This document shows, piece by piece, positions 1-18,800 of a DNA stretch of 64,000 bases. Source of the DNA: Euglena gracilis (lineage: Eukaryota; Euglenida; Euglenophyceae; Euglenales). The stretch's first letter is position 1; every line of letters starts with the position of its first letter. The position numbers and the translations under genes are program-made. The notes beneath the pieces were generated by a model. That model worked only from the letters and a program-made list of their open reading frames with translations. It was not told the origin of the DNA and did not search any database. Where the stretch lies: assembly GCA_039621445.1 (NCBI GenBank), contig CP154957.1, positions 26,644,541 through 26,708,540 on the forward strand. Reading direction: 5' to 3'.

Positions 1-230
1 TTGACCACCTCACCTTTGGCGCGATTTTCTCCCAGCCTGCTTTGTGTGCCGCACTGTTTCTTCTTTAGGTGTGCACTGTCCCCTCAGGCACACAGCAAGC
101 ATTTATATGGGATAATACAGCCCCCCCAAGTAGTCTACACCCACACCAACCTACCTTAAAACTGTCTCCAGCGTGGCCAGATGTAACCAATGCATGAGGA
201 ATGAAAAAAAATGTTGTTTTTGTGCTGCAG

Positions 231-5265
<5,035 letters not shown>

Positions 5266-5350
5266 TGCTGGGGCGTCTGTGGACCGTCAGCAAAGCATGT
5301 GAAATCTGTGAGATATGTGAGATACCATTTTGGAGATGCCAGTTACTTTG

Positions 5351-5385
<35 letters not shown>

Positions 5386-6194
5386 CAAGGCAACCTGAAA
5401 TTTGCACAGCCCATTCCCGATATATTTTTTCAAGCACTCCACCCCCCCCACTGCAGGGTGTATTTGTTGTATTGGTGTATTTGTCTAATTGGCCCTCTCT
5501 TCTGAAATTGGGTTCGTTCTGTTGGTCTTGTCGTTCATCGAAATTGTTTTTTTTTTGAAGTACAGTCCGTTTCCTACCCCTACCGCTCCATGTGTATCTT
5601 ACCAGGTTGTGCTGTTGTACAACAATCAGTTTCTTTTTCTATTTGAATTGTTGGCGTGTCCCCTCAAATGAAAGGTGTGAACAAGACCTGGGTACAAAAC
5701 TTGCAAGTGAAAGACAAGAAAATAAAAAATTGACATGAAAATAGTGAAAATTTGTGTGGGTTTATTTTTGATAAAAGTTCAACTGGTTCATGATTGCAAG
5801 GTCATGTCATTTCACTCTCCTTTTATTCATTCGCAAAATATTGTTCAGCGTCAACACCAGAGTTTGTTCAATCTTGTGAAAAGAAGACATTTGTTGAAGG
5901 GAATGCAGCCACTGGGCTGTGGAATGGAATGGAATGGAATGGGTTGGCAGTTTGAGAATTTCGGGATTGTTTGCTGCTTGTCGGTTCTGTATTTCAAGGA
6001 TGGGGCGATGCCTCGCGACATCCTTTGGCTCCCCGAGGTCTCTCAAAACTAAACAAGCCCAAGAAGTTGCTGAGCAAGGGTCTAAGGTCAATCGTGAACG
6101 AGCCCCCCCCCCCCCATTGAGGGAGGCAATTAGGTTGGCTACCTTTCTGGGCCTGCATGCATGCGTGATGTTTTCATTTGGATGTTTTCCTCAG
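5266..6194 (+). other. GNL1 3' flank and intergenic region
   Basis: Contains a ~29-nt poly-T run (5350-5378) and an AATAAA hexamer at 5721-5726 that could be the GNL1 poly(A) signal. I see no coding exon here. Confidence 0.5.
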
Positions 6195-8928
6195 GTGTTT
6201 CCGCCTCGTTTCACACCGTGGAGGAGCTGCCCATCTCCGAGGAAGGAGACACCTCGGAGGTGTTCCCCCCAATACGCCTGTTTGGGCTGGACTGAGGGTG
6301 GTCCATTGGAGTTTGCCTGGAGTGGGCACAGTCCCTGGGGCTGGGGAAGGCGTCCCGACGAAGGTGCCGGCAAACAGTGCCAGTTGGTCTGCCCTGTGTG
6401 CGATGCCCCTGGGGTTCGGCTTTGGGTCCTGGCCAACCCAGGAAAATTTCCCTTGAAAATGGCCATTTTTGGGTCCCGCCGCCTTCGCCACCTTTGCTGC
6501 CGGGGTGTGCCTTAGCACTTCCCACCCCAAATCGGGTGGGGTCGAAAGCGGCCTCACCCCCCCCCCTGCCTGCCCAAATCACCTACCCCACTTAAAAAGA
6601 AACCTGGTCTCCACACTCCCATGGCAGAACAGCCCATAGCATACATAGCACAAGGCACCCGCTGGGGTTGTTGCCTGGTGGAGGTCATACAATCACTTGG
6701 TCACTGGCCGACCCCCTGGGGGGTGACTGGTTTTTTCAGAGTGATTGACTGGTTTTTGGCCCGGACGCCCTCCCCCCCCCCAGAGGGGGGTCGGCAAAAA
6801 CCATCAAAGACCCGGCGCCGAAGGTACCCGTATTTTTTTTGGCCTTTTTGCATGTTTTTGGTCAAATTTCCTTTGGATTCCAGAGTGGCCGGGGGGGGGG
6901 GGTAGTACCTGACTGGTTTCCCAAAAAAGTGACTGAAAAAGTGATTGACTGGTTTTTCGAAGAGTGGAGTGACCCCCCCGGGGGGGTCGGTAAAAAATTG
7001 TATGGTGGAGGCCTGTTGCCATCTCCTCAGGGACTGGAGGACGAAGAGGAGTCAGAAGAGACGGCCATCTCGTCGGATGACGAAGAGGGCAAGGAGGAGG
7101 CCGAGGTGAGAGGAGGAAAGGAACCGGAGGCAGAGGCAGAGCCCCAACACACGCCACCGCACATTGTGACTGCACCAGAGGATCAACGCTGAGAATGCAT
7201 TGCGGGCCTTCACCACGCCACGAAACAGAAATTGTGGATGCCGTAAAAACAAATGGCAGAAGATGAGGGGTCGAAGAATTTATACCCTGCTGTGTGGTCT
7301 CCAATATTTTTTTGCTTTCGGGAAAAATGGATGCCAGGCAGGAGAGGCATACATCGAGCACCGTGACCAAATGGGCCTCTTTTTTTTTGTGGGTTGGAGG
7401 ACCGCCATCTCCCCCTCCTTCCATTGTTTGCGCCCAGATGAACATAGGGTTCTGCAGGAAAATTCTGGAAAGCAAGTTCTTTTCAATTTCAAACGTTTAA
7501 ATTTGCCAGAGCTCCAGATCGTTGCAATTTGATTGTTGGATCGCCCGCAGAAAGTGCTTCAAAATGATGCTTTGCCTCTCCAACAGCCACCACGCTGACC
7601 TGCCCGTCCGGCGCCGCCGCCAAGCGGAAGGAGGGCCGCTACACCCGCCGGAAAGCCGCCTTGGAGGACTCCAACTCAGAGCCTGAGAAGGACTCCCTGG
7701 CGGTGGAGCTGAGCCACCTCTTGCCGCGGGGGGCAGGGGCAAAGCCCCACCGACACCCCGAGCCCAGGAACGTATGGGAAGCCCATCAGTGCTGAGGTGG
7801 GTGGTAGGGTCAGACAATTTTTTAAGCACTGTCCCCCCCCCCCCCCCCCCCCGGGGGGGGTGACTGACTGGTTTTTTCAGAGTGACTGACTGGTTTTGGG
7901 CCCGGACCCCCTCCCCCCCCCCGGGGGGGGGGGTCGGCCAGGGGTGGGCAAAAGTGGCTTGAGTGACCCCGGCGCCGAAGGCGCCGGGAAAATATTTTTG
8001 GCCTAAAATGGTCTAAAGTGACTGGAAAGTGGCCGTTTTTCTGAGTGGCCGACCCCCCCCGGGGGGGGGGGGGGGGAGTGACTGACTGGCTTCCCAAAAG
8101 AAAGTGACTGACTGGTTTTTCAAAAAGTGGAGTGACCCCCCTCCCCCCCCGGTAAAAAATTGTATGGGTGGGGTCCCCCCCTCCCAAGCGAGGGGCAGAT
8201 GGAAGGGGGGGTCCGGACCACCCCCTAGATGTTGGGAGTGGGTGTCCGGACCCCCACCCCACCTGGGAAGAAAATGCAGTCATTTTTACCCGTACTGCAC
8301 GTTTTGTGCACAGAGAAAATATGGGGAGACAGGGATTGTCCAACTATTTTGCCCTCAGGGCTTCCCATACATCCCTGCCGAAGCCCGAGGCCGTCCCGGC
8401 CACTGGGAGCAGTCTATTGCTTAAGGGTTCGCTGTACCCCCCCGGGCTGGACTGCGGCCAGCCCAAATTTGGCTAGTGAAAATCCTAGCAGACCCCTGGG
8501 GGAGTCTGCCAGCAGGCCTAGCCAGTGGAATTTTTTTTTCCAGTGACCGGCGCAAGGCTCCAAAAACTTTTTTGGACCCCCCAATACTGGCCAAAAATGC
8601 CCCTTTTTGACCATTTTCTGGGATTTTTTTTTGGAACAAAATCAGCCGAAGAATGCATTAAAAACCTCATTTCCACCTCGGCGCACAGCGCCGGTGGAAG
8701 ACTGTTCTCCAGTCGGGGGACCCCCAGACCTCTGCCCCCCCCGGGCGGAGGGGGGTCTAGCTAGTCCATTTTTTCAGTGCCTAGCCAGTGGACCCCCCGG
8801 GGTCCTTAAGCAATAGCCTGGCGAGGAGGCGAAGGAAGGACAAAGGAAAGGCCTGCTCGGCCCCAGGGTTGGCAGCCCAGAGGGCAGATGAGGGCACAGG
8901 GAGCGATGCGGAGGAAGCGGACGGGCAG
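6195..8928 (+). CDS. Probable N-terminal exons of the DEAD-box helicase (acidic/basic low-complexity)
   Basis: Exon-like blocks: 6195-6259, 7031-7105 (GLEDEEESEE...), 7587-7764 (KRKEGRYTRRKAALEDSNSE...), 8386-8409 (24-nt microexon) and 8829-8928 (RRRKDKGK...DAEEADG), then a GT donor at 8929. Blocks three to five join in frame if two inverted-repeat introns are removed. Blocks one and two join by GT-AG at phase 0. The joint between blocks two and three, and that to the core at 9888, is not resolved. The composition (Asp/Glu/Ser then Lys/Arg-rich) suits the disordered N-terminus of an RNA helicase. A separate small gene is possible. Confidence 0.5.
6686..7004. mobile_element. hAT-type MITE (CATACAAT ends)
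   Basis: Ends CATACAAT / ATTGTATG. Flanking octamers gtggaggt and gtggaggc match 7 of 8. The interior contains the 'gtgactgactggtttttc' phrases and C/G runs shared with 7811-8166 and 41275-41615. Confidence 0.75.
7765..8385 (+). other. Inverted-repeat intron with 20-bp ends and 6/8 target duplication
   Basis: Left end CAGGAACGTATGGGAAGCCC. The complement of the right end is CAGGGATGTATGGGAAGCCC (18 of 20). Flanking octamers cccgagcc and ccgaagcc match 6 of 8. Removal joins PHRHPEP to EAVPATG in frame. A separate MITE (7811-8166) is nested inside. Confidence 0.85.
7811..8166. mobile_element. hAT-type MITE nested in an inverted-repeat intron
   Basis: Ends CAGACAATTTTTTA / TAAAAAATTGTATG. Octamers ggtagggt and ggtggggt match 7 of 8. 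Near-identical in layout to the copy at 41275-41615, including CGGCGCCGAAGGCGCCGG. Confidence 0.85.
8410..8828 (+). other. Inverted-repeat intron of the CTTAAGCAAT family
   Basis: Left CAGTCTATTGCTTAAGG, right CCTTAAGCAATAGCCTG at 8820, then octamer gcgaggag (left octamer actgggag, 5 of 8). Removal joins the 24-nt exon EAVPATG to RRRKDKGK in frame. Related to the element at 42573-42938. Confidence 0.82.
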
Positions 8929-9887
8929 GTGTCGGCCCCACCGTGGCCTGGTGCATTGACACAGCTTAGGTCGGAAAGGCAGGAGGCGCCAACAGAAAAA
9001 ATTGATTTTTTGGATGATGGCGGAATGCAATGCGGGCATCATTTATGGCTGCGGTGATGTGGGTAAACACTTTGCCAATGTCAGGGGTCTTTAGCAGGAG
9101 AGGACCCTACCTGGGGAGCTCCCAGCAGGGAGGAACAGAACCACATTTTTTGTGGGGTTTTTTCGATCATGGCAAAATTCTGCTTTTTTTTTCAGGTTTC
9201 CCCACCCGTTTTGGGGGGGGGTTCTTCCTGACAACATTTGTATTTCTGCTGGAATGATTTTGATTTCGAAAACTCCTACTTTGGATTTGCTTCAGAGCAA
9301 ATATTTTGTCAATTTTCATTTTGTCATTGTGATTTTCTGCCAAAATTGCGAAAAGTGTGTTTTTTTTGAAATTTTTGTAACGCCCGCAGACCCCAGAATG
9401 CATTAAATCGAAACTGCGTTTTTTTTTTGCTTTTTTTGTGATTTGGGGCGTCGCATTTTTCCAGGGTCCATGCTCTGTGCCACTCCCCCCCCTGTGCCCA
9501 GCCAGCCAGCACCTTTCCCCCCCAGCCGGGCAGCATCCTCCCTCCAATCCTCCCATCTGCTGATCCCAAAGTTTTTTTTTTGAGGCAAAACGCTGAAATT
9601 TTCAAATTTTGAAAAGAGGTGCCAAAGTGGAAAAAAGTGGTGCTTTTGAGGCTTTTGGGGAGCTTAGCCTCAAAAAGGCTTTGGCCGGAATATCCCACCC
9701 CAGCTGGAATCGGGCTTCTTTGCTGGGTGTTTGGGAACCAGCCGGGTCCAGCCCAACAGCTGCCTGGACCCCCCCATCACTTGGGCCTCCCTTCCGGGGG
9801 GGGGGGGGGGGGCCGAGGCTGTTCATTTTTTTGTTCACCAGCCGGTGAGCTGTACAGGATACCTTTAACAAATCCCCTGGCTTGAGG

Positions 9888-12800
9888 ACGTTGTACGGGG
9901 GGAACGTCTCCTGGCGACTGGATCCCGCCGCTGCCTCCGCCTCGCTGTGCCAGGGCCCGGGGGCGGAGAAGGCGGAGGGCGTGGACCGGCGGGAGTGCCA
10001 CGCCGTCAGCGTCGTGCGGATGGCGGCGGACGGCGGCGCGGAGGACGTCAGCCACCGGCTGGTGCCGGTCCGCAGCTTTGCGGAGCTGCCGGGGCGGCGG
10101 ATGGGCAATGGCGAGGGCCTGGCCGAGGACCTGGTCGCTGCCTGCTGGCAGGGCGTGCAGGTACACCGAGTGGTCAGAGGGAGTACCATGTTTTCTGGTT
10201 TTTCACAAGTTGTATTTTTTTGTCCGCCTCATTTGAGACATGCCTTAGTGTGGTATGGGAGGCAGCATTTGCACGATTTCATTGATACCGTCAGTGGGCT
10301 ACCTCGAAAGTGGCAGGTTATTTGGAAATATTCTGGAGGGTCTTTTTTTTTCTCACAAAGCACCGAATTTTTTTGGATCCCAAATTTTTGACCCCCCAAA
10401 AGGTTGACAAGGTGGGTGGGTGGGTGCCAAACCCACTCACCCAAACAAAAACTCTGCTGGGCAAACTGGAGCACCTCGAGGCCCCCCCTTCTCTTCCGCT
10501 GTTGAAATCTTCCACCAACCCCCTCCTGCCACAGAGAGCAGCGGAGGAGCTGTCATGTGGTCCCCTTCAGCCCACCCCCATCCAAGCGGAGTGCTGGTCC
10601 GCTTTGCTAGTCCCAGAACCCCCCGACATTGTCGCTGTATCCCCTACAGGTCCAGTGTTTGTTTGTCAGTGTTCAGCGATTAACAATAGCAGGGGGAGGG
10701 GAACAAGTCAGAGGTTTTAAGGTTGATTGGGACAGTTGGGATTTCTCAGGGATGCCCCCTTGCCCCCCCCCCCCAATGGGAAGTCTGAGACCAATGGTTT
10801 CTGGATCTTCTCCAGTCGCGGGGCACCCCCCGGGGGTGCTGTGGATCTAGGTGGGGCGCCCTTATGCCTAGGGGTGAGTATCGGGGTCAGGACAGGACCC
10901 TCCACAAACTACCTCAATGCATGCCTGCAATACATGGCAGGTTCACTGCCCCAGGAGTGGAGTGAGTTTGGGCAGAGGTTGTTTTAGTACCTTGGGAGGG
11001 GGCGCCCACTCCTCCTGGGAGGGGGATGGGGCTCAGGGGGCGCTCTTCTGGGGTGTCAATTTGGGGTTTAATCTTCTTTTGGTGCTTTTCACTGAAAACA
11101 GACTGACCCCTCTGTGTGGGTAACCCTCCCCCCCCCCGGGGTTACCCACTCGATCCAACCCCCAACCCCCGACCCCCCAGGAGGGTGGGTGCGGGGCTGG
11201 TGCGCACCCACCCATCCACCCCGCCCTTGGGTCACCAACCTTTAAAAATCTCTGGTTTTGGGTCATGGCTGTGGCCAACCCACATTGTCATTTTTGGACC
11301 CTGGCACAGTGGCTTGTGTTATTGCACTTCCCACCCAAAACCCGACCCCCCCACCCCGGGGCTGAAAGTGCCTTCCAGCCCCCTGGGTCACAAATACTTT
11401 CTGGTAAGGAGGGTAACAACCCTCCTTACCAGAAATTCAGAATCGTGAAAAGTTTTCTTCCGCAGGGTGTGCTGCAGATAGTGTAAAATGATGGTTTTTT
11501 TGCATCCTTTTTCGCATTTTTGCAAGGTTTTTTGTCTTTTCTTCAAGACTGAATGTCAATTTTAGCATAAACAAGAGTGTATTTGAAAATTTCTTTTTTT
11601 GAAGTTGTTCACAAATTGCCAGAGGTTTTTTTTTCCTTTCAAAAACTGGATCTGAATTTTTTTCAAATAATGGTTTTCTCTCGGCATGCAAAAACCTTTT
11701 TTTTCAACAAGAAATGTAATCCAAAATTAAAAAAAAAATTGTAAAAAATGGAATGCAATGAAAATGTCTCTCTCTGTCCTCCTTTGCTCCTTGATCCTTT
11801 TAAAATGAGTTTTTTCTGAAAGAATCCTTTTTGTTTTTTTGTGTGTTTTTATTTTTTTCAATATATTTGGCAAAAAAACATTAAAAAAAATAACAAATAA
11901 TGAAAACAGTATTTCATTACAAATGCTATTGCAAAATTGCTTAAGGAAAATAATTATTATATTATTAATATTGATTATTAAAATAATAATCAATAATATA
12001 TATGTATATATATTATATATATACCTAGAAGAAGATAAGATAGGGGCTGTATTGGAAGTAAAAAAAAAAACAAGGCCAGGTTATTTTCTAATGGGATGGA
12101 GAGTGAGCAACCCCAGCCAGTGGAAGTTGCTCGTGGATTGCCCAGAGGAAGCGTTCCTTGAAAGCTACCTTGTGGGCGGTCTTCACCCGGTGATCACCTG
12201 GCCACTTAAAATGTTGCAATCTGGCACCCTCCCCCCCCCGGATCTGAGGAACAGCAAGACAAAGGTTGCCTTGCTGATGCTGTGTTGGAAAGAGGGGGCC
12301 AGTGGGCGTGCGCTTCCCAGTGACGCGGCCCAATGGCGGGGATACCATTTGAGACCTTTGCCGTCAAGCGGCGGCTGGGGGACGAGTTGCCCCCCCCCCC
12401 CGCCCCGCTGGAGCTCTGCCCTGGTGGTCCCTCCCGCAGGATCGGGAAAGACGTTGGCCTACCTCCTGCCCGTCTTCGCTTCGCTGGTGCCGCGGTGCAA
12501 CCCACCGATGGAGCGCCACCTCGCACAGCCCCAGGCTCTGGTGGTGGTCAGGGCATCCCCCACCCTCCCCCCTCCTTCCCCCGCCCATTGGGTTGTGACC
12601 AAACAACCATTTAGTCACTGGCTTCCCCTCACCCCCCAGTGGGATGACTCGTTTTGCAGATTGCTTGGCTAGTTATTGGCCTAAACCCAATAACTGGGCC
12701 AATTGTTGCCCGGGGGGGGGGGTGGCCAAAACCGCCAAGTCCCGGCACTGAAGGTGCTGCTATTTTGGGGGCTTCTTTCCTCACATTTCAGCTTACCTTT

Positions 12801-15800
12801 CCCTGCCATTTCAGCTTAACTTTCCCTGAATCCCAAAGTGCCTGGGGGGGATGACTGAATGGCTCAAACAATGGCTGGCTGGTTTTTTGGAGCAGCGGAA
12901 GTGACCCCCCCCCTCCCAGGGTTCTGCATTTTTGCGTCATTAGCGCTTCTTGCCCCCCCGAACTGAGGCACGCCCTGCCATCGGTCCCCACCCGGGAGCT
13001 TTGCCAACAGGTCAGACAAGTGGCATCTGCGATTGTGGAGCAGGTGAACCCTCCTTACCGGCGGGTTGGTGCCTGCCCTGCCCGAGTACCCCACAATTGG
13101 CTCCATTTCTCATTTCAAAGACCCTCATCGCACCTTAAAGGCACAGGACCGCATGCGCACACGTGCACACACATCTCACGCACGTCACATTGCCCCGCAC
13201 ATCCACACGGTGTGCATTTCATGTCAAAGCGAGTCCTGGTGTTCCGCAGGTCGCCGGGCGGCTCATCGACGCCCAGTGGGGGCCCCGCTGGTCGGTATTC
13301 GGCGTCGCGGGCGGTGGCAACCCCTTTCCCCAGCGTGCTGCACTGCTGCTCAGGATGGCCGCCCCCTCCCCACACTCTCCCTGCAAACTGAGGGAAAGTG
13401 AACTCATCCCCGGGCTGCCATTCATGTCCTACATGCCCGTCTGCTGAGCCATCCTGCTCTCAGCAGCCCATGCTGACCTCCTCGTCGGCACACCGGGACG
13501 GCTACTGACGTTTTGCGGGGAACATGAGGCCTCCGCAGAAGACAGTTCTTGTCAGGGGGTGGTGTGGTGGAGCACTGATGTTTCGAGCGTTACAAGGGGA
13601 GAGGGTCATTCCCCAGATATTTTTTCGAGTGGCAAAGACATCTCCTTGCGGCCACGCATTGCGGCCACGCATTGCAGCCACGCAATTGGTTAACTGTTTA
13701 TCATTGCATCTGCTCATTGCCGCAATGTTTCTCATCACATCCTTGGGACTTAGGCGGCCGGATTCGCACTTAAGGATTTAACTTTTTATTTGCGCATATG
13801 CGCAAATCCCCCGGTTTTTTGATTCCGGCGGGGAAGGTCCGGGGGGTGGAGAGACCCGCCGGCCATCAAGGGCAAAAACGGAGCGATTTTTTGGTTTTGG
13901 CGGAGTGACCCCCGGGATTTTGGCCAAAAAAGGTGTTTTTTTGGGTGTCCGAAAAAAATTTTTGGGGCCCAAACCCCCGGGACCCTGCCCGCCCAAATGG
14001 AAAAAAAGCAAAAAAAGCACCTGGGGACCGGGACCCTGCCCGCCCCTGTGGTGACGCGGAGCCTTTTTTGGGGAAGTGAACTCGCCTGCAGTGTGTTCCC
14101 TCCCGGTGCCGGTCCCCCCCCGCCCTCGGAGTGTGTGTGTTATTTTTGCCTTGGACTGTGAATTTTTGTGTGTGTATTTTTGCCTTTGGGACTTGTGAAT
14201 TTTTGATTGGTAAGGAAAGCAGGGGAAAGGGTGACAGGGCTCTGGGAGGGGTGCGGGTTGATGGTTCCGGTGTGCAGGGGGTAGGGGGAGGAGGGGTCCA
14301 GGGTGCAGAGGTGTGACGGTGCAGAGGGTGTGCAGGGGTGGTGTGCAGCGGGTAGGGCGGTAGGGGTGAGACGCCCGCAGGGGTTGTCAGTGGGGGCCTG
14401 GTTGTCAGTGTATGGTGGCTTGCGTGCGTGCAACCCGGGATTTTGGCTTTGGTGTTTTTGTGAGGCACCAAACCGATATTTGATGTTGATGCGCGCAATT
14501 GCGCAAATAAAACGTACGTTGGTGTGTGTGCCAGGGTGTGAGAGGGGTACCGGTGGAAGAACCAGATAGTTGAAAGAGATGGGGATGAGCAGACCACACT
14601 GGAAACAAAAAGAGTGAACCAGGCAAACAAACCCCCGGCGGGCGGTGGTACGCTGGCCGCCCGGGCGCGTGGCTGAACAGGAGGAGGGGCCGCCCCGCAC
14701 TCCGCCCGCGCGCTGGTTGTCAGTGGGGGATGGTACTTGGGGGGGGGGGTTGTGACACGGGCGAGAGGGGCAGCAGAACACGAGAGGGGGCTGCAGAGTC
14801 ACGAGAGGGGGTGTCACACCAACCCAAAAAAAAAAACAAGTCCACCCCCCGGCAGGGTAGAGGGCTTGGGGATGACGGTCAGCAGGGGGGCGGTGTACAC
14901 GGACACCACGGCGGTGGGGCACCGTCTCCCAGTTGGCAGACAAATGACAAAACATGAAAGTGTGCGTTTTACTTGCGCAATTGCGCGCATCAACACCACT
15001 GATGAATTTTTTGTTTGAAACAAAAATTCTGAGAGGGGACAGACCATGGCCGAGAGGGGACTGAGAGGGGGAAACACTTGTAACAGAAACATTTGCGCAA
15101 ATGCGTGCATCAAATGTGTTTTATATAAAAAAAGAGATGATGAGTACAGAATACAGAGGGGACGAGAACGTAAAAAAAGCAGGAGCTGAGACAGGCCCAC
15201 AGCCAGTCTCACTTCTTGTGCTTGGAGAGCCGCTTGGCGAGGCTCTCCGAGGCGGCCGCCGGCTTGGCGCCGGGCTTGGGCAGCCCGCGGCGGACGGTGC
15301 TCCGGGGCGCGGCTGCCGGGGCGGTACGAGGCGGTGGCGGTGCCGGGGCCTCCTCCTCCCCAGACTCCTCCTCCTCCTCGGACTCCGCTTCCTGCGGCGC
15401 CGGTGCCGAGGCCGCCGCTGCCTGCGACGACGCTGCCTCCGCCGCCACCTTGGCCTTGGCCGCGTCGATGATGTGCTTCATCGCCGGGTATTTCTTGGGG
15501 TCGAGGAGGTGGAACGACTTGGGGCCCTTCAGGGCCTCCCCCGGGCCCGGGGGACGGATCAGCCCCGCCGCCCTCCACCGGGTGTCCTCCTTGCCTTTGC
15601 CCTTGCCCTTGCCCTTGCCCTCCCCCTTGTCCTCCCCCTTCTTCTCCTCCCTCTTCTTCTCCTTCCCCTTCTGGGGCTCTGGCTTCCGGTACCCGGGGGT
15701 GATCTCCTCGATGGTGTCCTCCTCCTCTTCCTCTTCTCCCTGTGCCGCTGGTGGGACTGCGGGAGCTTCGCTGGCGACCGACGAGGAGGTGTCCGAGCTG

Positions 15801-15802
15801 TC

Positions 15803-15843
<41 letters not shown>

Positions 15844-18800
15844 CCTCCTCCACCTCCCCCTCCTCAGGGTGACGGCTGGGCTGGGCCACCGGCGGCGGCA
15901 CGATGACCGGGCTGGCCCCCTCGGGCTGGCTGGCGGGCGGGGTCAGCTCCGGGGTCTCCCGGCCGGGGGCGGTCATCTCCACGTCGCTGCCCTCCTCCGG
16001 GCTGTCCACCGCCTCGGGCTCCTCCCGTCTGGTCTTGGGGGCTGGGGGCCTGCCGGGCTTCTTCTCCGGCTCCTTCTTCCGGCGCTTCTTCTTCCGGTCA
16101 CCCCCCTCCTTCTGTCGCTGCTCCACCTTCTGCAGGCGGCGCTGCTCCTGCCGGATCTTGGTCTGGCGGCGCCGCTCCTCGGCCTCCTTGGCCCTTCGCC
16201 CCGCCTCCTCGGCGGCCAGGCGGAGCTTGTCCTGGAGGGCGGCGTTCTCCAGGGGGACCCAGAGGGCGTCCCCCCCTTCCAGGGCGGCCAGCAGCAGGGG
16301 CAGCATGGCGGAGGCGACGGGCCGGGGCAGGGTCACCGTGTTGCCCACGGTCTGGGTGACGTCCTCCAGGCTGCTGGCGGAGTCCTCCACCACCACCAGC
16401 ACCTCGGGGGGCTTGGCCGCCCAGGCCGCCACCCGGGGTCCCACCGCGGCGTCGGCGGTCTGGATGACCATGGCGTTTGGCCGCCTCCATCCGCCGCACC
16501 ACCCTCCGCCACAGCCACTCCACGCAGAGCCAGTGCAGCCCCTGCCCGCAGCTGGACTCCACGTCCCACTCCACCTTGGGCAGCACCTACGAGGGGACGA
16601 GGGGAGCAGACAGACATGGAAGCATATGAAAGCGTTTTTTGTGTTCAAGGTGCGCGCAATTGCGCGCATCAAACGACTACCATCAATTAAAAAAACAGAT
16701 TGCTGGGCATGGGTGGCACTCAGCATCCAGTGTCTGAAATGTGGAATAGCAAATCTGCACAATGCGTGAGGTGGGGTGGGGTACCTTGCTTCGCTCCACG
16801 TCACCCGGGCCGAACACGACCACCAGGGCCCTCTTCTCAAACTTGCGGGCCACCCCCTAGCCCCCCTGCCGCAGCCAGACGTCCACCGTGACCGTCTCCC
16901 GCCCCGGCGCCAGCCGCCTCACCACCGCCTCCACCGCAGCCACCGCCCCGGCACCGCCGTAGATGACGACCGGCACGACGCCGGCCAGGCGCTTGACCTG
17001 CTCGGACAGGAGGGGGTAGGATCCTGTTTCAGAGTGTTGACACCTTCCTGAAACCTGGGTCATTTGATTTGCGCAAGTGCGCGCATCGTAACATTTGCGC
17101 AAGTGCGCGCATCAAATTTAAAAAAACAAATGCAGACATTGTGGGAAGCAGCTACTGCTGTGAGTGGGAGTACAAATTTCTTTTCTTTTTGTGCGCGCAA
17201 TTGCGCAAGTAAAACAGCAACAGTGAAAACTAAAAAAAACAATCACATTAAACAGAACCCTGAGCCCGTGTTGTGGGTGACCTCCACGATGACGAGGCCC
17301 ACTGCGGCCCCCAGCGCCTCCGCCGGCACCGCGTCCCCGCTGGCCTTGTACACCAGGCAACGCACCCCCTTCTCCTCCCCGGCTGGCCTGGCCACCGCCA
17401 CCTCCTGGAGGGCCCCGCCCTCCTTGGACACGATCTCGGTCTCCACCGCCGGCAGGGCGAAGGAGGCCCGCAGCTCCTCGTACTGCGCCTCCACCCAGAA
17501 GGGGGCCGTCAGCACCGCCGCCAGGGGGTGCTTCGGCTCCGCTGGACTCCACGTCCACGACCCCAGCCGGGTCACCTGCAGGGCCGCGACCGGCACGGTC
17601 CGCTTGCGGCCCCCACATCTGGATGACTTGGCCCTGCAGCAATCTGCGGCAATGACACAGAAACTGTCACTACCCGCCACTGCATCACAGGAATGAATGC
17701 ACTATGTCTGTGTGAAACTTTTTATGCACGCAATTGCGCGCACAAAACAGGAACAACATCATCAAATGCATGGGACCGGTGGCAGAGGTACTAGATTGGG
17801 CTCACACCTGGGGGACCGACCGGTCCCAGCCGGCCTGCCGGTACGCCGCCGCCAGCCGCACCGCCGGCACCGTGCTGATGTTTTTCCCCTTCACCAGGAA
17901 GTTGGCGAATTGGGGGATGGACAGCTCCTTCACCGCCGACTGGATGGCCTGCACATCCCCGCCAACCGCCCGCCGCAGGTGCACCGGGGTCATGGGATGG
18001 AGGATGGTGGCGAGGACGTACTTCCCCTGGCCACAGCCCTGCATTGGAACCATTGTCTTTCAGACACGGGAGGGGCGACACGAGAGGGGCGGCACGAGAG
18101 GGGCGGCACGAGAGGGCTGACACGAGAGGGGCTGCACGAGAGGGGTGACACGAGAGGGGCTGCATGAGAGGGGCGTAACAAAAAACACACAAACAAATAC
18201 AGGGCTGAACCCTTCGGGGGGTTCAGCTTCTGGGCCCGGAAGCCCTCCGCCCAGCGCTTCAGCGCCGAGGTGATGTGCTGCCCCGACATCAGCACGTAGT
18301 GGTTCTCTGTGAGGACAAAGAAGGGATGTGCGCGCAATTGCGCAAATAAAACACATTGTATGTTAATGTGCGCGCAATTGCGCAAATAAAACACATTGCG
18401 CATGCACGTGCGCGCAAATGCGCAAGTAAAAAGGTATTGTGTGCTTGTGCGCGCAATTGCGCAAATAAAATCCGACTTCCAATGCACTGCCCTCATTCCA
18501 GTGCTGAACTCAGCATGCAAACAGACTTTCCAGAGGCAAACTCATTCCAGACAAACCAGTACAACCGCAAACACCCACGTATAACGCACACCCACTGACA
18601 CACACACCGGTCTTCTTCCACACGGTGACCCGCACCATCTCCAGCGGGGGGTTCAGCTGCAGCTGCCGCAGCTTCCGCTCCACCTCCGTGTTGTCCAGGG
18701 GCCTCGTCTGCCCCTCGGACTGGTTGTAGTCCACGTGGAGCACCTCCAGCGGCAGCTTCGTCCCCGTCGCCAGCACCCACTGCTTCACCTCCTCCTTGTA

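Noticed and set aside
12590-12900. A separate MITE inside intron 12549-12985
   Set aside because: Has the family's internal phrases but no independent ends or duplication; the intron itself is the element.
15101-16769. Plus-strand ORFs of 529 and 288 aa
   Set aside because: Leucine- and serine-rich shadows of the minus-strand ParB-like gene in GC-rich DNA.
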